Positions 29,538 through 38,583 of a DNA stretch of 64,000 nucleotides are shown here, piece after piece. Origin of the DNA: Bacillota bacterium (lineage in GTDB: Bacteria > Bacillota > Clostridia > Lachnospirales > Lachnospiraceae). The stretch is taken from contig JAEWAK010000012.1 in NCBI GenBank assembly GCA_023391695.1, positions 124,001-188,000 of the forward strand. Reading direction: 5' to 3'. The translations under genes and the position numbers were made by a program. The first letter of the stretch is position 1; every line of letters starts with the position of its first letter. The notes below the pieces were generated by a model that was not told where the DNA came from, made no database searches, and saw only the letters and a list, made by a program, of their open reading frames with translations.

Positions 29538-30878
29538 CTAAGGCTCCAACCGTGATACATCCCTTGGAAAGAGTGTGGTCTCCCTTACATTCTGTTCATC
29601 CAGTAATCGCATGGTGAGTCTCTCCAAACCGATGCCAAGACCTCCGTGGGGCGGCATTCCGTGTTTATGGATCATCAGGAAATTAGTGAAATCGTCTGGA
29701 TCCATACCCCTTGCAATCATCTTAGCCGTCTGTTCCTCATAAGAATGGATCCTCTGTCCGCCCGTTGTTATTTCCATACCTTTAAAGAGTAAATCAAAGC
29801 TTAAGGTAAATTTGGAATCAGCCGGGTCATCCATGGCGTAAAACGGTCTTTTCTTAGAAGGATAATGAGTTACAAATACAAAATCACTGTTGTATTCTTC
29901 TTTAAAATACCTGCCGATTAAGATTTCTTCCTCCGGTTCCAGGTCATAGGGATTCCGGATCTTACGGTCATATTTCTCCGATACCAGCCTCTTGGCTTCA
30001 TCAAAACGGACAGCCGGAAAACTTAACATATCCGGAAACACTATCCCTAAAAGCTTAACCTCTTTTGCATATTCTTCCGCCAGGAACTGGAAGGTATATT
30101 TTAACATGGCCGCTTCCATTTCCATAATATCTTCAAATCCGTCAATGTAACCCATCTCAAAATCAAGGCTGGTATATTCATTTAAATGCCTTGTGGTGTT
30201 ATGCTTTTCGGCACGGAAAACCGGGGCAACTTCAAAAACCCTGTCATAGACACCAACCATGGTCTGTTTGTAGAACTGGGGGCTTTGTGCCAGAAAAGCC
30301 TTCTTCCCGAAGTATTCCAGCTTAAATACATTGGCTCCGCCTTCCGCATTGCCGGCTACGATTTTCGGTGTCCGGATTTCGGTAAAATTCTGCAGAAACA
30401 TAAAATCACGGAATCCTCTTGCAATACCTTCCTGAATTTTAAAGATGGCCCTTTCCCTGACATTTCTTAAAGAGATGGGTCTTAAGGACAATTTGGTTTC
30501 CAGGGAAGTGTTTAACTTCCATTTGCTTACGGGAATCGGCATGGCGGTATCCGGTGCCGGCTCCGATAATACACGGATACCGGTAATACGAATTTCAAAG
30601 CCGCCCGGTGCACGTTCCTCTAAAGCCACAATACCTTTAATTTCTACTGTTGATTCTTCCCTCAAATTTTTAATATTAAAATCCGGAATTTTTCCGTCTT
30701 CATATACACACTGAACCAAGCCTTCGTATTTTCTTAATACGACAAAGGAGAATTCACTCATATCACGAATGGTATGGACAGCTCCCCTGATTTTAATCTC
30801 CTTCCCATTTAAACCGCCGGTTAATATATCCCTGATTTCTACCGTATCTTTTCGTTTTAAGCCATTTACAAAATCCAT
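29538..30878 (-). CDS. aspS: Archaeal-type aspartyl-tRNA synthetase (probable Asp-tRNA(Asn) former)
   Basis: This 446-aa class II synthetase has an N-terminal OB-fold (residues 20-115, GKEIKIRGAVHTIRDMSEF). Motif 2 is FRAEKHNTTRHLNEYTSLD near 220, and motif 3 is GLGIGLERLTMRLL near 420. At about 445 aa and without the GAD insertion it is the archaeal/eukaryal type, not the ~590-aa bacterial type. Such enzymes in Clostridia are often non-discriminating and charge tRNA(Asn) with Asp for GatCAB, and gatCAB follows here. Specificity is inference. A GAGGAGG site precedes the ATG. A T-box controls it from about 290 nt upstream, with a dispersed repeat between. Confidence 0.93.
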   Translation of the reverse strand: MDFVNGLKRKDTVEIRDILTGGLNGKEIKIRGAVHTIRDMSEFSFVVLRKYEGLVQCVYEDGKIPDFNIKNLREESTVEIKGIVALEERAPGGFEIRITGIRVLSEPAPDTAMPIPVSKWKLNTSLETKLSLRPISLRNVRERAIFKIQEGIARGFRDFMFLQNFTEIRTPKIVAGNAEGGANVFKLEYFGKKAFLAQSPQFYKQTMVGVYDRVFEVAPVFRAEKHNTTRHLNEYTSLDFEMGYIDGFEDIMEMEAAMLKYTFQFLAEEYAKEVKLLGIVFPDMLSFPAVRFDEAKRLVSEKYDRKIRNPYDLEPEEEILIGRYFKEEYNSDFVFVTHYPSKKRPFYAMDDPADSKFTLSFDLLFKGMEITTGGQRIHSYEEQTAKMIARGMDPDDFTNFLMIHKHGMPPHGGLGIGLERLTMRLLDEQNVRETTLFPRDVSRLEP

Positions 30879-31082
30879 ATTAGTGCCTCCTCGTACTAAA
30901 TTGTTATCAGTTCGAATACCGTTTTTTAAACTTCCCGCCTGCTGCGGTCGTCTTGTTAATAAAACCAGATACAGTTACCGGAATCTGGTGCTGACATGCT
31001 GCCACTACTTTGATAGATTTTCCAAAGATATTATCCTTTTGCGTGTTCATGCACATCCTGCGGCAAGTACATCCTGCGGCAA

Positions 31083-31163
31083 GTTGCATCAGCAATGTAA
31101 TTCCAATTCACCGTAATGTGATCCAAGCGGAGCGTTTTTATCACATAGGACGAACTTTCAGAT
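31083..31163. repeat. Dispersed repeat behind the T-box terminator
   Basis: This is a homologue of 24505-24600 (shared CAGCAATGTAATTCCAATTC, GAGCGTTTTT and GACGAACTTTC). It starts right after the T-box terminator T-run on the minus strand and separates the switch from aspS. Confidence 0.75.
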
Positions 31164-31465
31164 AAAAAAAGTCCCGGACACATATGATTTAAATTCATAT
31201 GTGTCCGGGACGGGATTCTGAGTTAATTATTCCCGCGGTACCACCCGCATTGAAAGTCCTGGGACTTTCCGCTCTTACACTTAACGCGTGCCACGCATAA
31301 ACCTACTGCAGATTCCGCCTTCTGGGCTTTATCCCTTCGATCCATGAGCTCCGGAGTGTTCCTTCCTGTATCTATCATCCAAGGCATGCTCTCAGTCGGT
31401 GACACGCCATTCCTGTCATTCAATGCTATCCACACAGGTCAGTCTCTTTCATAGCTGCTTTTAAT
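31164..31465 (-). promoter_or_regulatory. T-box riboswitch upstream of aspS
   Basis: The minus strand has the invariant T-box antiterminator sequence GGGTGGTACCGCGGGAA (31249-31233). It is followed by a terminator with a perfect 11-bp stem, GTCCCGGACAC/GTGTCCGGGAC, plus CATATG extension, and a T-run (31211-31164). A long stem I region lies upstream with GGCGTG/CATGCC as a distal helix. Binding of an uncharged cognate tRNA would allow read-through into aspS. I could not fix the specifier codon: GAC (in CCGACTGA) and AAC (in GGAACACT) are both present in stem I. Confidence 0.95.
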
Positions 31466-31512
31466 ATTTATATAAATACATACAGACTGTGTATTTTTTT
31501 CACTATTGACTT

Positions 31513-31541
31513 ATATTAACACAGAATTTTTTATATGGCAA
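31513..31541 (-). promoter_or_regulatory. Promoter of the aspS T-box transcript
   Basis: TTGCCA (31541-31536) and TAATAT (31518-31513) are spaced by 17 nt on the minus strand, about 50 nt before the T-box stem I. Confidence 0.65.
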
Positions 31542-31560
31542 GGATTATTTAAAAAATTTA

Positions 31561-31686
31561 GGTGACTGTTGAGTCACTGCGGTTCTCACAAACCGAGATG
31601 CATACAAAATATGCGAGAAGCTGCATATCCTGGTGCTAAGCAGCTCGAAATTCTAATGAATTTCTCAGGTGTACTGAATAGTTACA
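31561..31686. mobile_element. MITE-like element, CTATTCAGTA family, copy 1
   Basis: This ~126-nt element shares ACTGCGGTT, ACAAAATATGC and GTACTGAATAGTTA with a second copy at 63525-63661. Its ends are degenerate inverted repeats. It sits between the aspS promoter and the S66 peptidase gene. Confidence 0.6.
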
Positions 31687-31735
31687 AATTTATTTACCAG
31701 TCAGCCTGCAGGATCAGAACTGCAATAAAATTTAT

Positions 31736-32749
31736 TTACTTCATCTCCAGCCTTAAAGTCCCCCTGCCCCCTTTGCTTGACAGATAAGCCACGGCTCCGT
31801 TAATCATGGTCATCTGGGGAGCTTTATGACCGATGTCCGCATCCAGTATGACCGGAACCTTAAGTTCCTCCAATACGGATAAAACCGCTTCTTCATAGGG
31901 GATTTCCGCTTCCCCGTCAAAAAATGCCGGTCTTCCGAATAGAAAACCTCTGGCGGTCCCAAACCACCCGGCTTCCCTTAACTGCCACAACCCTCTTGCC
32001 AATGCTTCACTGTTTAGGGAAAAGCTCTCCAGATACCACAATATGCCGTCTTCTTTATATTGATTTATAAAATTAACCGTATTGTCATACTTTGTTCCTG
32101 CCAGGTTTAATAACACATCCAGGCAGCCGCCTAAAAGCCTGCCGGAAAGGTTTAATTCCTCTTCCCCTGTTATGTTCCGCCAGCAGACAGCTTTATCCGC
32201 CTGATACCCCTCCAGGCCGGTTACCCTGTCATAAAAACCATCTTCATAGAAGTCAAAACTGGTCTGGAGGATATCCCTGCCTTCTAAAAGAGCCAGATTG
32301 TCCTCTATGGCCTTATGCCACGGCACCATACCAAAATCATTAAAGTTGCAGCCGTAAACCGTTGCCATATCGCAATTGGTGGTAACCGTAAAGGTTATGC
32401 CCGTATTATCCGAATACCCCTGTATCCAGGCGGGATTTAATTTAATTCTATTAAAATCCACAAAAAGAAGCATTTCCATAAGATAATCTCCACCTTTTGC
32501 GGAAACTATCCACATAACCTTATCATTTTTTATAAGCTCCAGAAATTCTTCCGCCCGGGTTTTCCCGTCCGTGCTTCTTCCTTTTACACTACTCCTCACA
32601 TGGGCTGTTTCCAAGAGTTCATAACCCCTTGCCTGCAGCTGCTGTTTGCCGGAGTCAAGCCGGATAAAATCCGTTTCCTTTTTATTTCCGTCGGAAGGGG
32701 CAGTAATCCCGATGATACTGCCCTTTTTTATAAATGCCGGATATATCAT
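31736..32749 (-). CDS. S66 family LD-carboxypeptidase / MccF-like peptidase
   Basis: This 337-aa protein belongs to serine peptidase family S66. It begins [15 protein letters not shown], has the nucleophile serine in IQGYSDNTG near residue 114 and the conserved [12 protein letters not shown] segment near 58. A C-terminal His is likely in [13 protein letters not shown] near 311; the Glu of the triad is not assigned with certainty. The family trims tetrapeptide stems of peptidoglycan (LdcA) or inactivates microcin C-like compounds (MccF). There is no signal peptide, so it is cytosolic. Its ATG overlaps the dapL stop (ATGA), so it is translated with the diaminopimelate genes, which supports a role in cell-wall peptide recycling. 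Confidence 0.88.
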   Translation of the reverse strand: MIYPAFIKKGSIIGITAPSDGNKKETDFIRLDSGKQQLQARGYELLETAHVRSSVKGRSTDGKTRAEEFLELIKNDKVMWIVSAKGGDYLMEMLLFVDFNRIKLNPAWIQGYSDNTGITFTVTTNCDMATVYGCNFNDFGMVPWHKAIEDNLALLEGRDILQTSFDFYEDGFYDRVTGLEGYQADKAVCWRNITGEEELNLSGRLLGGCLDVLLNLAGTKYDNTVNFINQYKEDGILWYLESFSLNSEALARGLWQLREAGWFGTARGFLFGRPAFFDGEAEIPYEEAVLSVLEELKVPVILDADIGHKAPQMTMINGAVAYLSSKGGRGTLRLEMK

Positions 32750-33960
32750 AACTTCTTAATCCGTTCAATGGCTTCCAATGTATTTTCATACGTACCAAAA
32801 GCAGTGAGACGGAAGTATCCTTCTCCATGAGGTCCGAAACCGGAACCGGGGGTCCCCACTACGTTAGCTTCCTTTAACAGATAGTCAAAGAACTCCCAGG
32901 AAGTCATCCTGCCGGGTGTCTTTAACCAAATATAAGGGGCATTGACACCGCCGGATACCTGATACCCTGTTAAAGACAGTCCTTCTCTGATAACTTTTGC
33001 ATTATTCATATAATAAGCGATCTGTTCCTTTGTCTGTTTCCTGCCTTCTTCGGTATAGACCGCAGCCCCGGCGGCCTGGATAATATAAGGTGCCCCGTTG
33101 AATTTCGTTCCGTGACGTCTTGCCCATAAGCTGTTCAGCATAACATCACCGCACTTTAATTCCTTCGGGATAACCGTAAAAGCTAAACGGGTACCGGTAA
33201 AACCTGCATTTTTGGAAAAACTCCTGAGCTCAATGGCACAGGTCTTTGCCCCTTCACATTCATAAATACTGTGAGGTACATCTTCTTCCGAGATATATGC
33301 TTCATAAGCCGCATCATAAACGATAACGGCACCAATCCGGTTGGCATAGTCAACCCATTTCTGTAATTCCGCTTTCTTAACAGTGGAACCGGTCGGGTTA
33401 TTCGGAAAACATAAATAGATAATATCCGGTTCTTCACTGGGAAGTTCCGGTGCAAAATCAGTTTCTTCGGTACAGGGCATGTAAATTACATCGCTCCATC
33501 TGCCAAGCTCCGGTAAATATTCCCCGGTCCTGCCGGCCATGGCATTGCTGTCTACATATACCGGATAAACCGGGTCGCAAACTGCTATTTTATTGCCGTT
33601 ATCAAAGATATCGCCAATATTGCCGGAATCGCATTTTGCCCCGTCACTGATGAAGATTTCATCAATAGCAATAGCAACGCCTCTGGTTTTATAATCATTC
33701 TCCGCTATGGCATTCCTTAAAAATTCATACCCAAGGTCCGGAGCATAGCCTTTAAAAGTTTCCTTTACTCCCATCTCATCGGTTGCCTTATGGAGGGCTT
33801 CAATAACTGCCGGTGCCAGCGGCAGCGTAACATCCCCAATCCCCAGACGAATGATTTTTTTATCCGGATTTGCCTCGGTAAAAGCCCTTACTTTTTTTCC
33901 GATATCGGAAAACAGGTAACTTCCGGGTAACTTTAAGTAATTTTCATTAATTTTAAACAT
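32746..33960 (-). CDS. dapL: LL-diaminopimelate aminotransferase
   Basis: This 404-aa PLP enzyme makes LL-diaminopimelate directly from tetrahydrodipicolinate and glutamate, bypassing the succinylase or acetylase branch. Landmarks are [16 protein letters not shown] near residue 40, the CFPNNPTG motif near 180 and the PLP lysine in [16 protein letters not shown] near 245. These match the DapL aminotransferases of Clostridia, plants and chlamydiae. The gene sits 16 nt after dapF and overlaps the S66 peptidase gene, so dapF-dapL-S66 form an operon for lysine and peptidoglycan precursors. The A/G-rich site (GGAGCG) before the ATG is acceptable. Confidence 0.96.
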   Translation of the reverse strand: MFKINENYLKLPGSYLFSDIGKKVRAFTEANPDKKIIRLGIGDVTLPLAPAVIEALHKATDEMGVKETFKGYAPDLGYEFLRNAIAENDYKTRGVAIAIDEIFISDGAKCDSGNIGDIFDNGNKIAVCDPVYPVYVDSNAMAGRTGEYLPELGRWSDVIYMPCTEETDFAPELPSEEPDIIYLCFPNNPTGSTVKKAELQKWVDYANRIGAVIVYDAAYEAYISEEDVPHSIYECEGAKTCAIELRSFSKNAGFTGTRLAFTVIPKELKCGDVMLNSLWARRHGTKFNGAPYIIQAAGAAVYTEEGRKQTKEQIAYYMNNAKVIREGLSLTGYQVSGGVNAPYIWLKTPGRMTSWEFFDYLLKEANVVGTPGSGFGPHGEGYFRLTAFGTYENTLEAIERIKKL

Positions 33961-33976
33961 GCTATTACGCTCCTTT

Positions 33977-34816
33977 TTATTTATTTAAATTTATCTCTCC
34001 GTCAAAAACCGTAACTGCCGGCCCTGTCATGAAGATAGTATTCTTTACCCTGTCGTATCGGATTTTAAGTTCCCCGCCCAAAAGCCTTACGGTAACCTCA
34101 TCCTCCGTAAACCCATTCAATATGCAGGCATATACACTGGCACAGGCGCCTGTCCCGCAGGCCAGGGTTTCACCGGCACCACGTTCCCACACTCTCATGT
34201 CAACGGTATTCCTGTCAATAACATGAATGAATTCCGTATTGGTCCTCTCCGGAAACATGCTGTGATGTTCAAATAAAGGTCCGGTTTTTTCAATATCAAC
34301 CGCTTTGGTATCATCCACAAAAACAACGGCATGAGGATTTCCCATGGATACGCAGGTCATTGAATATACGGTATCAGTAACGATAACAGGCATTGCGACC
34401 ACTTCCTTTTCATCGCTCAAAACCGGTACCCGTTTTGACTCCGTAATGGGAGCTCCCATATCAACGGTAACCTCAGTAACCTTGTGGTCCTCTGTCTTCA
34501 AATCCAGATATTTAATTCCGGCACCGGTTTCTATGCTGATCTGCTCCTTATCCGTCAGGCCATAATCAAATGCATATTTTGCCACACACCGGATACCGTT
34601 GCCGCACATCTGTGACCTTGACCCGTCCGCATTGTACATATCCATGGTAAAATCCGCAATTTCAGAAGGTTTTATCAAAATCATTCCGTCGGATCCGATA
34701 CCGAAATGCCTGTCACTGACAAGCTTTGCTGTTTCAGACGGATTTTCCACTTTTTCCTTAAAACAATTTACATAAACATAATCATTACCACAGCCTTGCA
34801 TTTTGGTAAATTTCAT
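33977..34816 (-). CDS. dapF: Diaminopimelate epimerase
   Basis: This 279-aa protein converts LL- to meso-diaminopimelate without cofactor. Both catalytic cysteines are present: [13 protein letters not shown] near residue 72 and [15 protein letters not shown] near 215. It begins [18 protein letters not shown]. The ATG at 34816 was chosen because ATGGAG, an in-frame ATG four codons earlier, serves as its ribosome binding site (GGAG, 6 nt spacing). It is the first gene of dapF-dapL-S66. A three-hairpin leader element like those of gatB and cbiG lies directly upstream. Confidence 0.96.
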   Translation of the reverse strand: MKFTKMQGCGNDYVYVNCFKEKVENPSETAKLVSDRHFGIGSDGMILIKPSEIADFTMDMYNADGSRSQMCGNGIRCVAKYAFDYGLTDKEQISIETGAGIKYLDLKTEDHKVTEVTVDMGAPITESKRVPVLSDEKEVVAMPVIVTDTVYSMTCVSMGNPHAVVFVDDTKAVDIEKTGPLFEHHSMFPERTNTEFIHVIDRNTVDMRVWERGAGETLACGTGACASVYACILNGFTEDEVTVRLLGGELKIRYDRVKNTIFMTGPAVTVFDGEINLNK

Positions 34817-35001
34817 TTTTTTCTCCATTTCTGCGCATGATTTTTATGCATCTGAAGTTTTGCGCCGAGAATTACCCAGGCACGAAACTTTTGAGGTTGA
34901 ACCGATTGCAGTATTGCCATAAATAAAATAAGTGAAAGAATCATTTGGCATCCTTTCCTATCTGAATTTTCTTTCACTTTGCCGAATGCCCCCTTCGGCA
35001 T
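34817..35001 (-). promoter_or_regulatory. Three-hairpin 5'-UTR element ahead of dapF
   Basis: Hairpin 1 is TGCCGAA/TTCGGCA. The closed block runs from GTGAAAGAA to GATTCTTTC around GGAAAGGATGCC. After about 80 extra nt a GCAT/ATGC hairpin is followed by AAATGGAGAAAAAAATG. The order matches the gatB and cbiG leaders, with the insertion as the main difference. Confidence 0.6.
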
Positions 35002-35050
35002 TCAAAGCGGATATTCGCATTCCGCTTTGTTATATGCTGATAACCTGTTA
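35001..35050. repeat. Dispersed repeat, AAAGCGGATATT...ATAACCTRTTA family, copy 1
   Basis: TTCAAAGCGGATATT, TTCCGCTTTGTTATATGCTG and ATAACCTGTTA recur at 37309-37355 and, inverted, at 45704-45747. Confidence 0.7.
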
Positions 35051-35156
35051 ATAAAAGCCTGCCCTAAACCAGATTGCTGAACCTGCTGTGGGCCTTAAAG
35101 CATAGACCCCCGCAAAGCAGAATCACGGTCTGAAAGTTTATGACAAGCTTAAATTT

Positions 35157-35699
35157 TTACATTAAACTTAATATCATTTCTGCCATCTCAACCATATTCG
35201 TCCCACTGTCCATACTGTTTTTTTGTATGTACCTGTGTGCTTCCTCTTCAGTCATGTTGTTTCGTTCCATTAGAACAAGTTTTGCCTTGCTGATAATAGC
35301 TTTATCTGCCTCTGATCTTAGTTTTGGTTTATCCTTATCTTTTTTCTTTCGTTTTTGATAATTATAAGTCATCATCTGCAGGGTATTCAATAAATCCTGC
35401 ATTTTTATCGGCATACTAAGACAGACAATGTTATTATCTGTACATTCCTCCAATTTCATGGCAGAAGCAATCAAAAGCATTTCAAACCCTTTCGGAAGAT
35501 AATTACTTAACTCACTGTAATGCATATCAGAGAAACGGTATCCGCATATCACAATTCCGTCATCCAATTCATTTGCTATTCCTACAACCTGAGCACCCGT
35601 GGTGCAGGTTGCATTCACTTCATAACCGTTTCTTACCAATGCATTCTTAATACTCATTGCATCTTCTATCTTGGGAAAAGCTATAATAATACTCAACAC
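35157..35699 (-). CDS. ANTAR-domain antiterminator (NitR-like)
   Basis: This 180-aa protein has an N-terminal pseudo-receiver domain (MLSIIIAFPKIEDAMSIKNA; residues 1-110, lacking the usual receiver acidic pair) and a basic linker (KRKKKDKDKPK). A C-terminal ANTAR domain follows: KAKLVLMERNNMTEEEAHRY, then IQKNSMDSGTNM. ANTAR proteins bind paired hairpins in nascent RNA and stop terminators. In solventogenic clostridia a similar gene (nitR) lies next to glnA. Here the gene is directly downstream of glnA, whose leader contains a terminator. The start is GTG at 35699, 9 nt after GGAGG. Confidence 0.88.
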   Translation of the reverse strand: MLSIIIAFPKIEDAMSIKNALVRNGYEVNATCTTGAQVVGIANELDDGIVICGYRFSDMHYSELSNYLPKGFEMLLIASAMKLEECTDNNIVCLSMPIKMQDLLNTLQMMTYNYQKRKKKDKDKPKLRSEADKAIISKAKLVLMERNNMTEEEAHRYIQKNSMDSGTNMVEMAEMILSLM

Positions 35700-35764
35700 A
35701 TCTGATCACCTCCATCGCTCTGAATTCTTTCACTTAGCGGCCTGCTCCACTATGCTACTTTCCA

Positions 35765-37096
35765 TTATATGCGATGTAAGTATTGATCTATTTCCCACTG
35801 GGAAACCTGTAGGGTGTATTGATTCCATTCTGCATTTTTCGCTTCCAGATACTTACTTGCCGTATGAGCGCCCAGCACGTTCATTATCAGTTCACTCTTT
35901 TCAAAGGCTGTTAAAGCTTCTTTTAAATTACCGGGGAGGTTTTTAATTCCTTTCGCGGCTTTCTCCTCGTCCGATAAAGCAAAGATATTCACATCAACAC
36001 TATCCGGAGGCGTTATCTTATTTTTTATGCCGTCAAGACCGGCTGCAAGGCATACCGCCAGTGCCAGATATGGATTTGCCGCAGGATCCGGGCATCTTAA
36101 TTCGACCCTTGTATTGAAATCTCTGGGTGCAGGTATACGGATTAACGGACTTCTGTTGGTAGCGGACCAGGCAATATAAACAGGCGCTTCATAACCCGGT
36201 ACTAATCTTTTATAGGAATTGACAAGAGGATTGGTGACAGCCGCCATACCTTCCATGTGTTTCATAAGACCGGCTATAAAATGATAGGCATCCGCACTTA
36301 AACCTAACCTGCCTTCCGGGTCATCAAAGATATTCTTTCCGTCCTTGCTAAGGGACATATTGATATGCATACCGGAACCATTGACGCCGAATCTAGGTTT
36401 GGGCATAAAGGTAGCGTGAAGGCCATGCCGCTTGGCAATGGTTCTTACCACCAGCCGGAAGGTCATAATATTATCCGCTGTTTTTAGGGCATCATCATAT
36501 TTAAAATCAATTTCATGCTGGGCCGGAGCTACCTCGTGATGGGAGGCTTCCACCGTAAAACCCATATCTTCCAAGGTCAGGACCATTTCACGTCTGGCAT
36601 TTTCACCGGCATCCAAAGGCCCTACATCAAAATAACCGCCCCGTTCCGTGGAATGATTGGTAGGTTCGCCGTTATCTTCCGCATTAAAAAGGAAAAATTC
36701 ACATTCCGGGCCCACATTAAAAGTATAACCTAATTCTTTTGCTTCGTTAACTACTTTTTTTAAAATATATCTTGGATCGCCTTCAAAAGGTGTTCCGTCC
36801 GGTCTGTATACGTCACAGATGAATCTTGCGACTTTACCCTGCTGCGGTCTCCAAGGGAAAATTTCAAATGTATCTAAATCCGGATATAAATACATGTCGG
36901 ATTCCTCGATACGTACAAACCCTTCGATGGAAGAGCCATCAAACATACATTTGTTATCCAACACTTTATCCAATTGGCTGGTAGTTACCGCAACATTCTT
37001 TAAATTACCGAATATATCGGTAAATTGCAGTCTGATAAATTCTACATCCTCTTCTTCAACCATTTTAATGATGTCTTGTTTTGCATAATGACTCAT
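35765..37096 (-). CDS. glnA: Glutamine synthetase type I
   Basis: This 443-aa protein has normal GSI-alpha length. It makes glutamine from glutamate, ammonium and ATP. Visible motifs are [15 protein letters not shown] near residue 55 and [10 protein letters not shown] near 130 (metal-binding glutamate). [13 protein letters not shown] lies near 188, the flap segment [20 protein letters not shown] near 290 and [18 protein letters not shown] near 345. The adenylylation-site insertion of GSI-beta is absent, so control is expected by feedback and transcript regulation. GGGAGAGA precedes the ATG. The leader terminator and downstream ANTAR gene suggest antitermination. Glutamine made here feeds GltBD, GatCAB and cobyrate amidation. 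Confidence 0.97.
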   Translation of the reverse strand: MSHYAKQDIIKMVEEEDVEFIRLQFTDIFGNLKNVAVTTSQLDKVLDNKCMFDGSSIEGFVRIEESDMYLYPDLDTFEIFPWRPQQGKVARFICDVYRPDGTPFEGDPRYILKKVVNEAKELGYTFNVGPECEFFLFNAEDNGEPTNHSTERGGYFDVGPLDAGENARREMVLTLEDMGFTVEASHHEVAPAQHEIDFKYDDALKTADNIMTFRLVVRTIAKRHGLHATFMPKPRFGVNGSGMHINMSLSKDGKNIFDDPEGRLGLSADAYHFIAGLMKHMEGMAAVTNPLVNSYKRLVPGYEAPVYIAWSATNRSPLIRIPAPRDFNTRVELRCPDPAANPYLALAVCLAAGLDGIKNKITPPDSVDVNIFALSDEEKAAKGIKNLPGNLKEALTAFEKSELIMNVLGAHTASKYLEAKNAEWNQYTLQVSQWEIDQYLHRI

Positions 37097-37126
37097 ATCT
37101 TGTCTCTCCCTTTTTATTTTTATTCG

Positions 37127-37164
37127 AAAAAGGGCGAAAGCATTCCTTTAGAACACCTTCGCCT
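37127..37164 (-). terminator. Leader terminator upstream of glnA
   Basis: On the minus strand GGCGAAGG pairs with CTTTCGCC around an AT-rich inner stem and is followed by TTTTT. It lies between the promoter and the glnA start, so it is a transcription attenuator, the probable target of the ANTAR protein. Confidence 0.8.
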
Positions 37165-37178
37165 TGCTGATACCATTC

Positions 37179-37207
37179 ATGATAACAGTCTGATTATTAT
37201 TTGTCAA
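37179..37207 (-). promoter_or_regulatory. Promoter of glnA
   Basis: A perfect TTGACA (37207-37202) and TATCAT (37184-37179) are separated by exactly 17 nt on the minus strand. The transcript would start near 37172, only a few nt before the leader terminator. Confidence 0.8.
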
Positions 37208-37308
37208 TACACTAAATTTATACAAAATAAATAATCTTTATGCAATCTTTATACTATACTTATACCTGTTATATTGTCTTTATATCTGTTATAACATGTT
37301 AGGAGCAG

Positions 37309-37355
37309 TCAAAGCGGATATTTTATTCCGCGTTGCTGTATGCTCATAACCTATT
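37309..37355. repeat. Dispersed repeat, AAAGCGGATATT...ATAACCTRTTA family, copy 2
   Basis: It has TCAAAGCGGATATT, ATTCCGCGTTGCTGTATGCTC and ATAACCTATTA, as at 35001-35050. It lies at the 3' end of the HD-GYP gene. Confidence 0.7.
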
Positions 37356-37360
37356 ATTTC

Positions 37361-38392
37361 TTACATTGAAATTTTTGATATGCATATATTTAAATAATTT
37401 GTGTTGTTTTTTAAATCAATGATTTCTTTTGTTTGTATATTACGGATTACAGGTCTTAGCACGCAGTCCGGATAATTCTTAAGTATGATTCCCTGGGTAC
37501 CGTCACTTAATTCAACACAGGTTCCGACCGGATAAATGGTGACACATTTGATAAATACATCAATTATATTGGAATCATATAACTGATCTCCGGTCCCCAT
37601 GAGATATTCAACCGTTTCCGAGGGAGAAAAGGCATTCCGGTAAGCCCGGTCCGAAGTCATGGCATCATAAGTATCGGCAACGGCCAGGATCCGTCCAAAC
37701 ATGGTAATTTCGCTTCCTTTTAAACCTCTGGGATAACCGGAACCGTCAAATCTTTCATGATGCTGCAATACACCTACTTTGGTAACACTGTTAAGATCCA
37801 GGGTATCGGCCAAAATCTCAAATCCCAGTTCGGGATGTTTATGGATCAGCTCAAATTCCTCATTGGATAATTTGCCTTGTTTATCCAGTATTTCAATGGG
37901 TACATATTTCTTACCGATATCATGTAAAATCCCGGCTGTTCCAAGATAAATCAAATTATCCCGGTTTAAATTAAGCTTTATACCGATGCTGACCGCTAAA
38001 ATCCCCACATTCACACAGTGGAGATAAGTGTATTCATGATGCCCCCAAAGGTGGTTCATGTTAAGCTCAACATCGCCTTTTGCAATAATGTTGTCAACTA
38101 TTTCAGAAATTAAGGGAGCCATCTCAGCAATATTGCCGTTTTGATTCATAATGGTTTCTAACCGGGAAGCAGTTTTTAACCGAAGCCCTTCATCCACCAC
38201 ATCATTGATAACAATACCTTCTGAAATTTCATCCTCAATATATAATCCGGTATAACCATGTGCTATTAATCGGGTTAGGATAGCTTCCGTTAATTTAACA
38301 TTTTCCCTTAACAAGATTACTCCCTGGGCACCGTATAAAGGTTTTGCCAAACGGGAACCTGGTACGACTTTATCTATAGTTAGAAATCTCAT
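37361..38392 (-). CDS. HD-GYP domain c-di-GMP phosphodiesterase
   Basis: This 343-aa protein has an HD-GYP hydrolase domain: YLHCVNVGILA near residue 125, the HD pair in GILHDIGKKYVP near 155, HPELGFEIL near 185, HHERFDGSGYPRGLKG near 210 (the GYP signature) and DTYDAMTSDRAYR near 245. The N-terminal ~100 residues (VVPGSRLAKPLYGAQGVILL) match the DUF3391-like region that often precedes these domains. There is no membrane segment. The family cleaves cyclic-di-GMP to pGpG/GMP. The ATG at 38392 is preceded by GGAGG with a 10-nt gap; the ATG at 38413 lacks a site. It likely opposes the GGDEF protein at 16 kb. Confidence 0.9.
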   Translation of the reverse strand: MRFLTIDKVVPGSRLAKPLYGAQGVILLRENVKLTEAILTRLIAHGYTGLYIEDEISEGIVINDVVDEGLRLKTASRLETIMNQNGNIAEMAPLISEIVDNIIAKGDVELNMNHLWGHHEYTYLHCVNVGILAVSIGIKLNLNRDNLIYLGTAGILHDIGKKYVPIEILDKQGKLSNEEFELIHKHPELGFEILADTLDLNSVTKVGVLQHHERFDGSGYPRGLKGSEITMFGRILAVADTYDAMTSDRAYRNAFSPSETVEYLMGTGDQLYDSNIIDVFIKCVTIYPVGTCVELSDGTQGIILKNYPDCVLRPVIRNIQTKEIIDLKNNTNYLNICISKISM

Positions 38393-38583
38393 TACCCTGA
38401 ATCCTCCAAGCATTATAGTATGACTTATCGGAAGAAATTCCTCTTCCTGAATATAGAAACACGGTTTTCGTTTCTATAATTTACCTTAGAGTCATATTAT
38501 AGCACATTATGTCAAATTTAGGTATACCCTTTTAAGAAATTGTTAAATTTGGGTAACAGCTCAGCCATAGCCACCGCAAGGTA

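Noticed and set aside
31223..31435. 70-codon minus-strand frame
   Set aside because: It lies wholly inside the T-box leader RNA.
34813..34944. 43-aa frame starting MILSLILFMAIL that ends in the dapF start codon
   Set aside because: It has a plausible ribosome binding site and overlaps dapF, but it lies entirely within the repeated leader element also found before gatB and cbiG, where the frame is not kept.
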